This document shows positions 44,972 to 52,140 of a stretch of 64,000 nt of DNA, piece after piece. The stretch is from contig NZ_LMBW01000004.1 of the NCBI RefSeq assembly GCF_001439915.1, positions 165,449 through 229,448 on the forward strand, in the 5' to 3' direction. Source of the stretch: Fredinandcohnia humi (lineage in GTDB: Bacteria; Bacillota; Bacilli; Bacillales; Bacillaceae_L). Position 1 is the first letter of the stretch; every line of letters starts with the position of its first letter. A program made the translations under genes and the position numbers. Below the pieces are notes generated by a model, which worked only from the letters and a program-made list of their open reading frames with translations, had not been told where the DNA came from and ran no database searches.

Positions 44972-45905
44972 ACGGTATCAATCAGGTGATGAAAAACAAA
45001 TTGTAGAACTATGGAATCAATCTTTATGGAAGGATCCGATAACTTCAAAGCGTTTCCGCAATCTTGTTTTATTAGATGCAAATTTTGATCCAGTAGGAAT
45101 GAGGCTAGCTTTCGAGAATGATAAATTAATAGGCTGTGTTTACGCGGTTCGAAGATTGTTGCCAATGTTCGGCACAGATTTAGAGCCAGATAACGGCTGG
45201 ATTCCTTTCTTTTTCGTTGATAAAAGCCACGAAAGAGCAGGTGTTGGTGCACAATTAATGAAAGAGGCTTCTGAATTTCTAAAAGAAAATAATAGAAAGC
45301 ATGTGTTCTTTTCGTCATATGCGCCAAATTATATCATGCCAGGTATCGATGAGGATGCTTATCCTGCTGCGTACCAATTCTTACAGGCGCAAGGTTTTAC
45401 AAAGCTATATTCACCAATTGCGATGGATCGTAATTTAGTTGATTTTAAGCTTTCGGATGAAATAAAAGAGCTTGTGAAACAGAGGGAAGAAGAGGGTTAT
45501 ACGTTTACGAAAGCAAAGGATAAAGACCTTTATGAGGTTATTCAATTTGCGAACTTGAAGTTTAACCCAGATTGGGGTAGGGCCATTCGCGAAGGTGTTT
45601 TACAAGGCTTGCCAATGGATCGAATTCTAGTTGCAAGACAGGATGATAAAGTTGTAGGATTCTGTATTTATGGAGGCTATGAGCAGGTGCCAGACAGGTT
45701 CGGACCATTTGGAGTAGATCCTGAACAGCAAGGAAAAGGATTAGGGAAAATCCTATTGCACTTATGCTTGCAAAATATGAAGTCAGAGAGCTTACATGGA
45801 GCCTGGTTCCTTTGGACAGGTGAAAAGACTTCTGCTGGGTATCTGTATAAAAAAACAGGATTCGAAATCACACGTACATTCCATGTGATGAAGAAGGATC
45901 TCTAA
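44958..45905 (+). CDS. Tandem-GNAT acetyltransferase, GlmA-like
   Basis: A 315-residue protein with two GNAT domains. The N-terminal one (about 1-150) has FFVDKSHERAGVGAQLMKEA; the C-terminal one (about 165-315) has FGVDPEQQGKGLGKILLHL, the better acetyl-CoA site. Two fused GNATs match the architecture of Clostridium GlmA, which re-acetylates glucosamine and glucosaminides from de-N-acetylated peptidoglycan. The overlap with murQ supports that role; direct proof is absent. AAGGGA lies 10 nt before ATG 44958. A second tandem GNAT sits at 51176. Confidence 0.82.
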   Translation: MVVYRRYQSGDEKQIVELWNQSLWKDPITSKRFRNLVLLDANFDPVGMRLAFENDKLIGCVYAVRRLLPMFGTDLEPDNGWIPFFFVDKSHERAGVGAQLMKEASEFLKENNRKHVFFSSYAPNYIMPGIDEDAYPAAYQFLQAQGFTKLYSPIAMDRNLVDFKLSDEIKELVKQREEEGYTFTKAKDKDLYEVIQFANLKFNPDWGRAIREGVLQGLPMDRILVARQDDKVVGFCIYGGYEQVPDRFGPFGVDPEQQGKGLGKILLHLCLQNMKSESLHGAWFLWTGEKTSAGYLYKKTGFEITRTFHVMKKDL

Positions 45906-45945
45906 TTTCATTGGAAAACTTACCTTCTTTTTTAGTTGAAATTAG
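45902..45945 (+). promoter_or_regulatory. Inverted repeat before the MurR-type regulator gene
   Basis: CTAATTTCA (45902-45910) pairs with TGAAATTAG (45937-45945) over a 26-nt spacer containing TTTTTTAG. The arms hold the same ATTTCA and TGAAAT hexamers as the candidate operators at P1 and P2, but pointing outward. It may be an autoregulatory site or a weak terminator of the P2 operon. Confidence 0.35.
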
Positions 45946-46018
45946 GGATTGATATAGTCTATTGTTATGTATGGGAATTATCGATTTTTTAGATAAATAG
46001 AAATGAGCTGATACATGT

Positions 46019-46879
46019 ATGTCTACAAATGGAGGACTTGTCATTCTTACCGAGATGCTACCAAGCTTACCACCATCCGAGAAGAAGATTGCTTCTTATA
46101 TCATTGAAAACCCGCAGGAATCGATTTCGTTAACTGCGAATGAACTGGGAAAAAGAAGTTCAACGAGTGGGGCAGCAGTCATAAGACTTTGTAAATCTCT
46201 TAATCTAAAGGGCTTTCAGGATTTAAAACTGCGTATCGCGGGAGATCTTCAGAAAACAAATGATTTGGGGTTTAGTGATATTGAGCCGAATGAATCGATT
46301 GGATCTGTTATTGAAAAGATGACAAATAATAGCATTCAAACAATTCGCGAAACAGCCGAACTACTGAATGTTGATGAGTTGGAAAAAGCAATTGAGGTAA
46401 TTAGAAATGCAAGGAAAATCCATTTTATTGGGGTGGGAGCTTCTAGCATTATCGCTCAGGATGCACAACAAAAGTTTCTTAGAATTAATAAAACAGCCTA
46501 TGCTTTTGCTGATATGCACATGGCGGCAACACAGGTCGCAAATGCAGAATCGGGTGATGTAGTTGTAGGAATTTCTTTTTCAGGCGAAACAAAAGAGGTT
46601 GCAAGAGTATTACAGTTAGCGAAAAAGAAAGAGGCTAGAACTATTAGCTTAACAAAGTATGGTAGTTCAATTGTGACCGATTTCGCGGATATAAAACTGT
46701 ACACGTCTGTAACGAAGGAGACTACTTTTAGAAGTGGGGCGACTTCCTCTCGTATCGCACAACTACAGGTAATCGATATTCTTTTTATGTGTGTCGCTTC
46801 GTTACAATATGATGATACATTAATGCATTTAAATGCCACACGTGAAGCGGTAGAATTTTTAATGGGTAAGAATAAGTAA
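46019..46879 (+). CDS. murR: RpiR/MurR-family transcriptional regulator
   Basis: A 286-residue regulator. The N-terminal RpiR helix-turn-helix (about 1-75: LTANELGKRSSTSGAAVIRLCKSL) is followed by a SIS sugar-phosphate domain (about 125-255: FIGVGASSIIAQDAQQKF and VVGISFSGETKEV). In B. subtilis and E. coli, MurR controls MurNAc use and senses MurNAc-6-phosphate. Its place between the etherase and kinase genes makes it the best candidate for the TAAAATTATATTTCA boxes. The ribosome site before the ATG is weak (GAGCTG). Confidence 0.9.
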   Translation: MSTNGGLVILTEMLPSLPPSEKKIASYIIENPQESISLTANELGKRSSTSGAAVIRLCKSLNLKGFQDLKLRIAGDLQKTNDLGFSDIEPNESIGSVIEKMTNNSIQTIRETAELLNVDELEKAIEVIRNARKIHFIGVGASSIIAQDAQQKFLRINKTAYAFADMHMAATQVANAESGDVVVGISFSGETKEVARVLQLAKKKEARTISLTKYGSSIVTDFADIKLYTSVTKETTFRSGATSSRIAQLQVIDILFMCVASLQYDDTLMHLNATREAVEFLMGKNK

Positions 46880-46941
46880 GGCCCACACGATGTGGGTCAC
46901 AAAGACGTTGCCACACGATGTGGCGTTCTTAGTCTTTGTTC
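46879..46941 (+). repeat. Repeat R2, copy 2
   Basis: It starts on the last base of the murR stop. CCCACACGATGTGGG is one hairpin; then ACAAAGAC and GTCTTTGT close an inner GCCACACGATGTGGC hairpin. It is the inverted counterpart of 24806-24868. Here it lies beside R1 copy C, not inside it. A GGCTAAC/GTTAGTC hairpin (about 46951-46978) separates the two. Confidence 0.85.
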
Positions 46942-46978
46942 AAATGTCAAGGGCTAACTCGAAAAAATGGGTTAGTCT

Positions 46979-47107
46979 TTAGCTTTATTCAGCAGGGGGC
47001 CTGCTGAATAAAGCTAAGCCTCCGGCGGATGCCACAGATTTTTAAAGGTAACTTTTCGAGCAAGCTCGAAAAAAATCTGGGCGCAAATACGCCAAGTCGT
47101 ATTTGAT
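46979..47107 (+). repeat. Dispersed structured repeat R1, copy C
   Basis: The first hairpin reads TAGCTTTATTCAGCAGG with CCTGCTGAATAAAGCTA, paired as in copies A and B but with different bases on both arms. Then come CCTCCGGCGGATGCCACAGA, CGAGCAAGCTCG, AATCTGGGCGCAAATACGCC and ATTTGAT. It ends 30 bp before the kinase gene. Confidence 0.88.
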
Positions 47108-47136
47108 TAACAAAAGTTTATGGGGGAATCATGTTA

Positions 47137-48108
47137 ATGTATATTCTAGGCATTGATGGTGGTGGAACAAAAACAAAAGGGGTAATTGCCACCGAAACAG
47201 GAACAATCATAGCAGAAGCAACCGTGGGTGCATCGAACCCAAATAATGTGAAACAGGAGGATCTAACAAAAGAGCTTGGTAATCTATTAGATGTATTGCA
47301 GACCGGGAGCAAGGGTGCCTTTTCAAAGGTAAAAAGAGTGTATGCAGGGATGTCTGGTGTTGACCATCCATCAGCCCGAAAAAAGATGAAACAGTTGCTG
47401 GAATCCTTATTACCTGAGTCCATACCAGTGACAGTTAATAATGATGCCATTACCGCTTTATATTCAGGCACTTTAGGAAAACCAGGAGTTGTTCAAATCG
47501 CAGGTACAGGCTCTATTACCTTTGGTCTAAATGGTGAAGGGATTCTTGACCGTGTTGGTGGTTGGGGTTATTTACTAGGTGAAGGTGGAAGTGGTTTCGC
47601 TGTAGGCAGTGAAGGACTACAGGAGGCTTTTCGGGCTCATGATGGGGTAGGGAGTGGAACGGAACTAACTACATTAATTTGTGATCAATTTCAAGTGGAG
47701 GTCCTTCCTGATATCATACATACAATCTATAACGCAGTAAACCCAAAAGAATTAATTGCATCTCTAAGCCGATTAGTGTTTACGGCTGCTGACCATGGTG
47801 ATCAGGTTGCGCAGGACATCATTCGAAACAATGCCATTCATATTGGAGAGGCGGTTAGCTGTTTAATAAACAAGCAATTTACTGAAAAGGAAAGAGTGGA
47901 TGAAATTCCGGTTGTACTTGCAGGAGGTCTTTTTAATCGTCTAGATTTATTTAAGGGACCAATGGAAGAAATTTTTAGGAAACATTCAATCCATGCCCAA
48001 CTAATTAGGCCAGGAATTGATCCTGTTGGTGGGGCGGTCATTGCAGGATTGCTTGAGGAAAAAATCGAGGTCAATGAAGGTTTTGTTGAGAATTTTAGTA
48101 AAGGGTAA
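47137..48108 (+). CDS. murK: BadF/BadG-type N-acetylglucosamine/N-acetylmuramate kinase (MurK-like)
   Basis: A 323-residue ASKHA-fold kinase. Phosphate-1 motif GIDGGGTKTKG (5-15), phosphate-2 GTGSITFG near residue 128 and ILDRVGGWGYLLGEGGSGF after it; adenosine motif VLAGGLFNR near residue 265. Family members include human GlcNAc kinase and Clostridium MurK, which phosphorylates both GlcNAc and MurNAc at C6. No MurNAc-type PTS is present here, so such a kinase is needed to feed MurQ. GGGGGA lies 9 nt before ATG 47137; ATG 47131 is too close. The exact sugar is an inference. Confidence 0.85.
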   Translation: MYILGIDGGGTKTKGVIATETGTIIAEATVGASNPNNVKQEDLTKELGNLLDVLQTGSKGAFSKVKRVYAGMSGVDHPSARKKMKQLLESLLPESIPVTVNNDAITALYSGTLGKPGVVQIAGTGSITFGLNGEGILDRVGGWGYLLGEGGSGFAVGSEGLQEAFRAHDGVGSGTELTTLICDQFQVEVLPDIIHTIYNAVNPKELIASLSRLVFTAADHGDQVAQDIIRNNAIHIGEAVSCLINKQFTEKERVDEIPVVLAGGLFNRLDLFKGPMEEIFRKHSIHAQLIRPGIDPVGGAVIAGLLEEKIEVNEGFVENFSKG

Positions 48109-48115
48109 GGAATAT

Positions 48116-48151
48116 AAAGAGGTTTTCTAGTTTTCTAGAAAACCTCTTTTA
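48116..48151. terminator. Terminator between the kinase and GH18 genes
   Basis: AAAGAGGTTTTCTAG, 4-nt loop, CTAGAAAACCTCTTT then TTA. A long perfect stem between convergent genes, usable on both strands. Confidence 0.88.
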
Positions 48152-48165
48152 ACGTTTACAAACTT

Positions 48166-50793
48166 TTACTTGGTGTAAGATTGTTCAATCGATTTCACGT
48201 TATTTTCCAACATTGCTTTTACTTCTTCAGGAGCATCACTTTTGGTAAGGTGTTTTACAAAATCATCTAAATGCTTTAGTGCTTGTTTATGATTGCCTTT
48301 TTGATAATGATGTTCTGCCTGATTTAAACGATTCGTTAATTGTTTGGAAAGTGAGTGCTCAATTACTCCATTTTCTTCTAAGCTAGCGATTTGAGCGGAT
48401 AATGTTGTGGCCGTTACATCAACAGTTACCGTAAGGGTATTTGATGTATATTCCTTTCCTTTATATAAAACGATTGCATAAACATCAGAAGTTCCAGCAT
48501 TATGAGCTGTAAGCTTTCCATTATCAATGGTTGCAACATCAGAATTTGAGCTAAACCACTTAATTTCCGCATTTGTTAAATCAGCCGCTTCACGATTTGC
48601 AAGAGTACCGATGAGAGCGACTTCTGTTACTGCAGTTTGAAGGACATTATCTTGTGGAACGGAGATGTCCACTTTTTCCAACGGAATTTCAATTGGGTCC
48701 TTTAACACCTGGTAAAGAGAGTCTAATAGATCAATTCCATGGTCTTGGCTTACTTCCCAAATCATCGCTCCTCCAAGGCCTCTTTCACGGATATAGTTTG
48801 CTTTAATTTGTAAAGACTCGGGATCATCATATGTGATGAAAATGGATTTTTCCGCGTTAAACAAATATGGTGTTTGAGTTCCCTCATCCCAGAAACGCTC
48901 ATACCCATTATTTAAATAATCATCACGCATAATTCGACTGTATGTTGCAGAACCACTGCCTTCGTACGGTTGACGAAGTCCATTGTTTTCACTTGATGTA
49001 ACATCGTAACGATACCCGTAGAATGGTACACCCATTACGATTTTATCAGCAGGTACCCCGGCATCTAAGTAGGCAGTAATTGCCTTATCAACACTCCAAG
49101 TTTTCCCGTTATCGTCGTAAAGCGGTGCGTTAAGGTCTGCAAGTGGTTCCCAAGTACCATGAATGTCGTAAGTCATGACTTGTACATAATCTAAATATTG
49201 TTGGGATAGACCAATTGTTGTATTTTTTACAAAGCCTGTATTCGCAGCCCCAGCAATGGAAAGCGAATAATGCTTACCATCCTTTTCACCTTGTTCGTCA
49301 AGCTTTTCGCGAATCTTTTCTAAAAGAAGAGGATAGTTATCTTTATCGGCAGGATTCGGGTATGTACCAGGTCCTCCACCACTAACAGGATATTCCCAAT
49401 CCAAGTCAACACCGTCAAAGCCATGCTCAATAATAAAGTCTACTAAACTATCAGCAAAAATCGTTCGTGCCTCATCAGTTGCTGCAGCTTCAGAGAAGCC
49501 ACCTGAACCACCCCAACCGCCAACAGCGATCGTAGTATTAAGATGTGGATACTTTTCCTTTAATTTACGAAGTTCTGCAAAATTAATCGGATCATTTGTT
49601 GGGTCACTCATTTTGATTTTATGATCTTGTCCAACAAGTCCAAATGCATAGTTGACATGGGTGAGTCGGCTTGCATCTAAATCATGCATAATATCAAATC
49701 CACTCAATGTTGCCCAGCCAGCTAAATAGGCAATGATATAATTTTGTGCTGGTGTGTCAGCAGGATCCCACTCTGGTGGAATATATCCTTCAATCACATT
49801 GTCTACTAAAAATACTCTTGAAACGGTTGTCTTTTGCCCGTTAGCGTCTGTAGCAACTGCTTTAATAATTGCCGTACCTTCAGGTGCAGATGTTGTATCC
49901 CACGGAACAGTGTAAGTATCCCCATCTTTTTTCGTCCCTGGGAACTTCCAATAAGCACTTTCCGGTGCTGCAGTTGTTTTAACAAAAATCTCAACATTTT
50001 CTACACTTGGATCCTCCACAGATACTGAAACGTTAATCGTACCAGAATATCCCTCACTTCGAGGTGAAGCACCATTTGGCTCGGGAGCCTGGATTTCACT
50101 GATAAATGGTTGAGATGTAACTGTTTCATTCGTTAATACAGTAATCGTATTATCATCAATGGATACATTATTATAGATGTCGTTTGCCTTAACTCTAAAT
50201 TGATATAAAGTGTCAGCATCTAGTCCTTCAATCGCAAAGGATGTATCATTTGTCTCTGCAATTTTTACTCCATTTTGATAGACTTCATAGTTATATAATT
50301 TTGAAGAAGTAGATTTAGCCCACGCTAACTCAATGCCCGAGGCTGTCCTAGATGTTGCCTGTAAACCCTTTGGTGATGCGGGAGATGTTGGCTCATCATA
50401 GTTTTTAACGAAAATGTTTCTTACGACAGTTTCAACCTCGCCAGAAGTATAGGTGATATCAACCCGCAAGCTATATTCTCCATCAGGAACCCATGGATCA
50501 CCAGTTGCCCAGCTCCATGAATAAGGCGCTTTGGATAATGGGGCATATGGATAATAGATGGAGTCTGGCTCATTAACGGCCTTAGCAAAAAATTGTACCT
50601 TTGATACTGATTTCGATGGATCAGGAACAGCTGTAACTAAAGGACTTCCTTTTACAGTATCTCCACCTTGTTCAATCGTGGTAACATCGATGTATGAAGC
50701 TGCGTTAGAATTTCCATCCTGTGCAAAAGCACTAGGGAGAACACTTCCAAAAAGAATTAATACTAGACAAAATATTCGGAAAAATTTCGACAA
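48166..50793 (-). CDS. Secreted multidomain GH18 glycosidase (chitinase type)
   Basis: An 875-residue exported enzyme. Residues 1-24 are a signal peptide (ending SAFA). Next come an Ig-like module (about 45-130), a fibronectin III domain (about 137-220: SPKGLQATSRTASGIELAW), another Ig-like module (about 230-325) and the GH18 barrel (about 345-700) with the catalytic FDGVDLDWEYP, acid Glu467. A Big2-like domain (about 715-795) and a short helical C-terminus follow. It hydrolyses beta-1,4-linked GlcNAc polymers; chitin or wall glycan are both possible. The start is TTG at 50793, about 10 nt after GGGG. It is the only secreted glycosidase inside the wall-sugar cluster. Confidence 0.9.
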   Translation of the reverse strand: MSKFFRIFCLVLILFGSVLPSAFAQDGNSNAASYIDVTTIEQGGDTVKGSPLVTAVPDPSKSVSKVQFFAKAVNEPDSIYYPYAPLSKAPYSWSWATGDPWVPDGEYSLRVDITYTSGEVETVVRNIFVKNYDEPTSPASPKGLQATSRTASGIELAWAKSTSSKLYNYEVYQNGVKIAETNDTSFAIEGLDADTLYQFRVKANDIYNNVSIDDNTITVLTNETVTSQPFISEIQAPEPNGASPRSEGYSGTINVSVSVEDPSVENVEIFVKTTAAPESAYWKFPGTKKDGDTYTVPWDTTSAPEGTAIIKAVATDANGQKTTVSRVFLVDNVIEGYIPPEWDPADTPAQNYIIAYLAGWATLSGFDIMHDLDASRLTHVNYAFGLVGQDHKIKMSDPTNDPINFAELRKLKEKYPHLNTTIAVGGWGGSGGFSEAAATDEARTIFADSLVDFIIEHGFDGVDLDWEYPVSGGGPGTYPNPADKDNYPLLLEKIREKLDEQGEKDGKHYSLSIAGAANTGFVKNTTIGLSQQYLDYVQVMTYDIHGTWEPLADLNAPLYDDNGKTWSVDKAITAYLDAGVPADKIVMGVPFYGYRYDVTSSENNGLRQPYEGSGSATYSRIMRDDYLNNGYERFWDEGTQTPYLFNAEKSIFITYDDPESLQIKANYIRERGLGGAMIWEVSQDHGIDLLDSLYQVLKDPIEIPLEKVDISVPQDNVLQTAVTEVALIGTLANREAADLTNAEIKWFSSNSDVATIDNGKLTAHNAGTSDVYAIVLYKGKEYTSNTLTVTVDVTATTLSAQIASLEENGVIEHSLSKQLTNRLNQAEHHYQKGNHKQALKHLDDFVKHLTKSDAPEEVKAMLENNVKSIEQSYTK

Positions 50794-51100
50794 ACTTCTT
50801 CATCCCCTTATCAAAAAGACCATTTTTTTATAAAAATGAAAAGCGCTTATGTTTAATCTTGAGGAGACTTGCAGCGAACCTGTCGTGGTGGTAAAAGCAT
50901 GAAGTAGGTTTTAATGTTTTTATTCGAATAACTTAAAAATCACCTCCCACTAATTCTATCAACCTAGGAAAAAAGGGTTGATATTTTAAATCTAGTTTAT
51001 CACTTGTGAATTTTTATTTCAATATTATGAATATAGTACTAAATTATTATTTTAACACCTACACATTGTGAAATGTGGTAACATGTATTTAGTGAATTAC
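50794..51100. other. Intergenic region with unexplained leader of the GH18 gene
   Basis: About 300 bp between divergent genes. On the minus strand, an inverted repeat TATCAACC/GGTTGATA (about 50957-50982) is followed by a GGGAGGTGA with no long reading frame after it, then a GC-richer block (about 50865-50915). This looks like a long 5' leader. I could not match it to a known riboswitch. A GCGCTT sequence near 50843 is not a good cre site. Confidence 0.4.
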
Positions 51101-51115
51101 TGAAATTATATTTTG
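51101..51115 (+). promoter_or_regulatory. Third candidate MurR box
   Basis: TGAAATTATATTTTG differs from the P1/P2 box at three positions. Joined with them, it suggests a palindromic consensus TGAAATTATATTTCA. Here no -10 follows at 18 nt, so it may act as a roadblock downstream of a promoter near 51066-51093. Confidence 0.4.
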
Positions 51116-51175
51116 GATTTTAGCGTTATGAACCGGTGTAGCTTTACGAAAACCTATAATAAAGGAGCTGTATGT

Positions 51176-52126
51176 ATGGAATACAGGGGTTTGAATATTG
51201 ATAGGTTAGAAGAAATGGTGGGTCTTTGGAATCGGGAGATAGGTCCTGACTTTCCGATAAGAAAAGATTTGTTCAAGCAAAATAGTTTTGATGATTGTAA
51301 TGTGTTTATTGAGGGGTCCCTTATTGCTGTCAATCAGGAAAATCAAGTCATTGGATTTGTTGTAGCGAAAAAATGGCAGGATGAAATAGATGTTGGGATT
51401 AGTAAAGAAACCGGATGGATCCAATTATTACTTGTGGACCGAAATTATCGTAACCAAGGGATTGGTAAAAAACTACTCCAACATGCTGAAAGTAAATTGA
51501 AAGAGAGTGGAATCGATCATATATGGCTTGGTAAGGATACATGGCACTATTTCCCTGGGATACCGGCCCAATATGGTGAACTCGCTAAATGGTTTGAAAA
51601 ACGTGGCTATATACATAGTACGAAGGAATATGACTTAGATTGTCATTTTACAGATAATGAAATAGAGGTTCCATTATTGGACGGAGTCGAGCATTCACTT
51701 CTTAAACTCGAGGAAAAGGATGAGTTTTTATCCTTTATGCATCGTTGTTTCCCCGGAAGATGGGAATATGAAGCGATTCAATACTTTCAAAAGGGCGGTC
51801 AAGGTAGAGAATTTGTCGTCCTTAAAAAGGATAATCGAATAATTGGTTTTTGCAGGATAAATGATTCGAAATCACCAGTAATTGCTCAAAATGTCTATTG
51901 GGCACCATTATATCAACAGGAACTAGGTGGCATTGGTCCATTAGGCATTGAAACAAATGAACGAAAACATGGGTATGGATTATTTATTGTCGAAGCTGCA
52001 GTTTCTTATTTACATAAGCGCGATATTCGCTCAATGCTTATCGATTGGACGGGATTAGTGAAGTTTTATAACAAGCTAGGTTTTGAGGTTTGTAAAAGCT
52101 ATGATTCATATTATAAAAAGATATAA
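51176..52126 (+). CDS. Tandem-GNAT acetyltransferase, GlmA-like (second)
   Basis: A 316-residue protein with two GNAT domains. The first has IQLLLVDRNYRNQGIGKKLLQHAESKL (a good acetyl-CoA site, near residue 80); the second ends with GIETNERKHGYGLFIVEAAVSYL, near 255. It shares architecture with the protein at 44958 but little sequence. AAGGAG lies 8 nt before ATG 51176. It runs with the serine hydrolase gene 14 bp downstream. A role in re-acetylating de-N-acetylated wall sugars is inferred from Clostridium GlmA and from context. Confidence 0.8.
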   Translation: MEYRGLNIDRLEEMVGLWNREIGPDFPIRKDLFKQNSFDDCNVFIEGSLIAVNQENQVIGFVVAKKWQDEIDVGISKETGWIQLLLVDRNYRNQGIGKKLLQHAESKLKESGIDHIWLGKDTWHYFPGIPAQYGELAKWFEKRGYIHSTKEYDLDCHFTDNEIEVPLLDGVEHSLLKLEEKDEFLSFMHRCFPGRWEYEAIQYFQKGGQGREFVVLKKDNRIIGFCRINDSKSPVIAQNVYWAPLYQQELGGIGPLGIETNERKHGYGLFIVEAAVSYLHKRDIRSMLIDWTGLVKFYNKLGFEVCKSYDSYYKKI

Positions 52127-52140
52127 AGGAGGCTATTGTG

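Noticed and set aside
45902-45945. Calling the CTAATTTCA/TGAAATTAG hairpin a firm terminator
   Set aside because: The loop is long and no T-tract follows, so it is listed only as a possible regulatory inverted repeat.
50820-50850. A cre site near the GH18 gene
   Set aside because: ATGAAAAGCGCTTAT does not fit TGWAANCGNTNWCA; several fixed positions fail.
50860-50990. A c-di-GMP-I riboswitch for the GH18 gene
   Set aside because: The conserved GEMM blocks are not present in order; only a loose similarity of one GC-rich block was seen.
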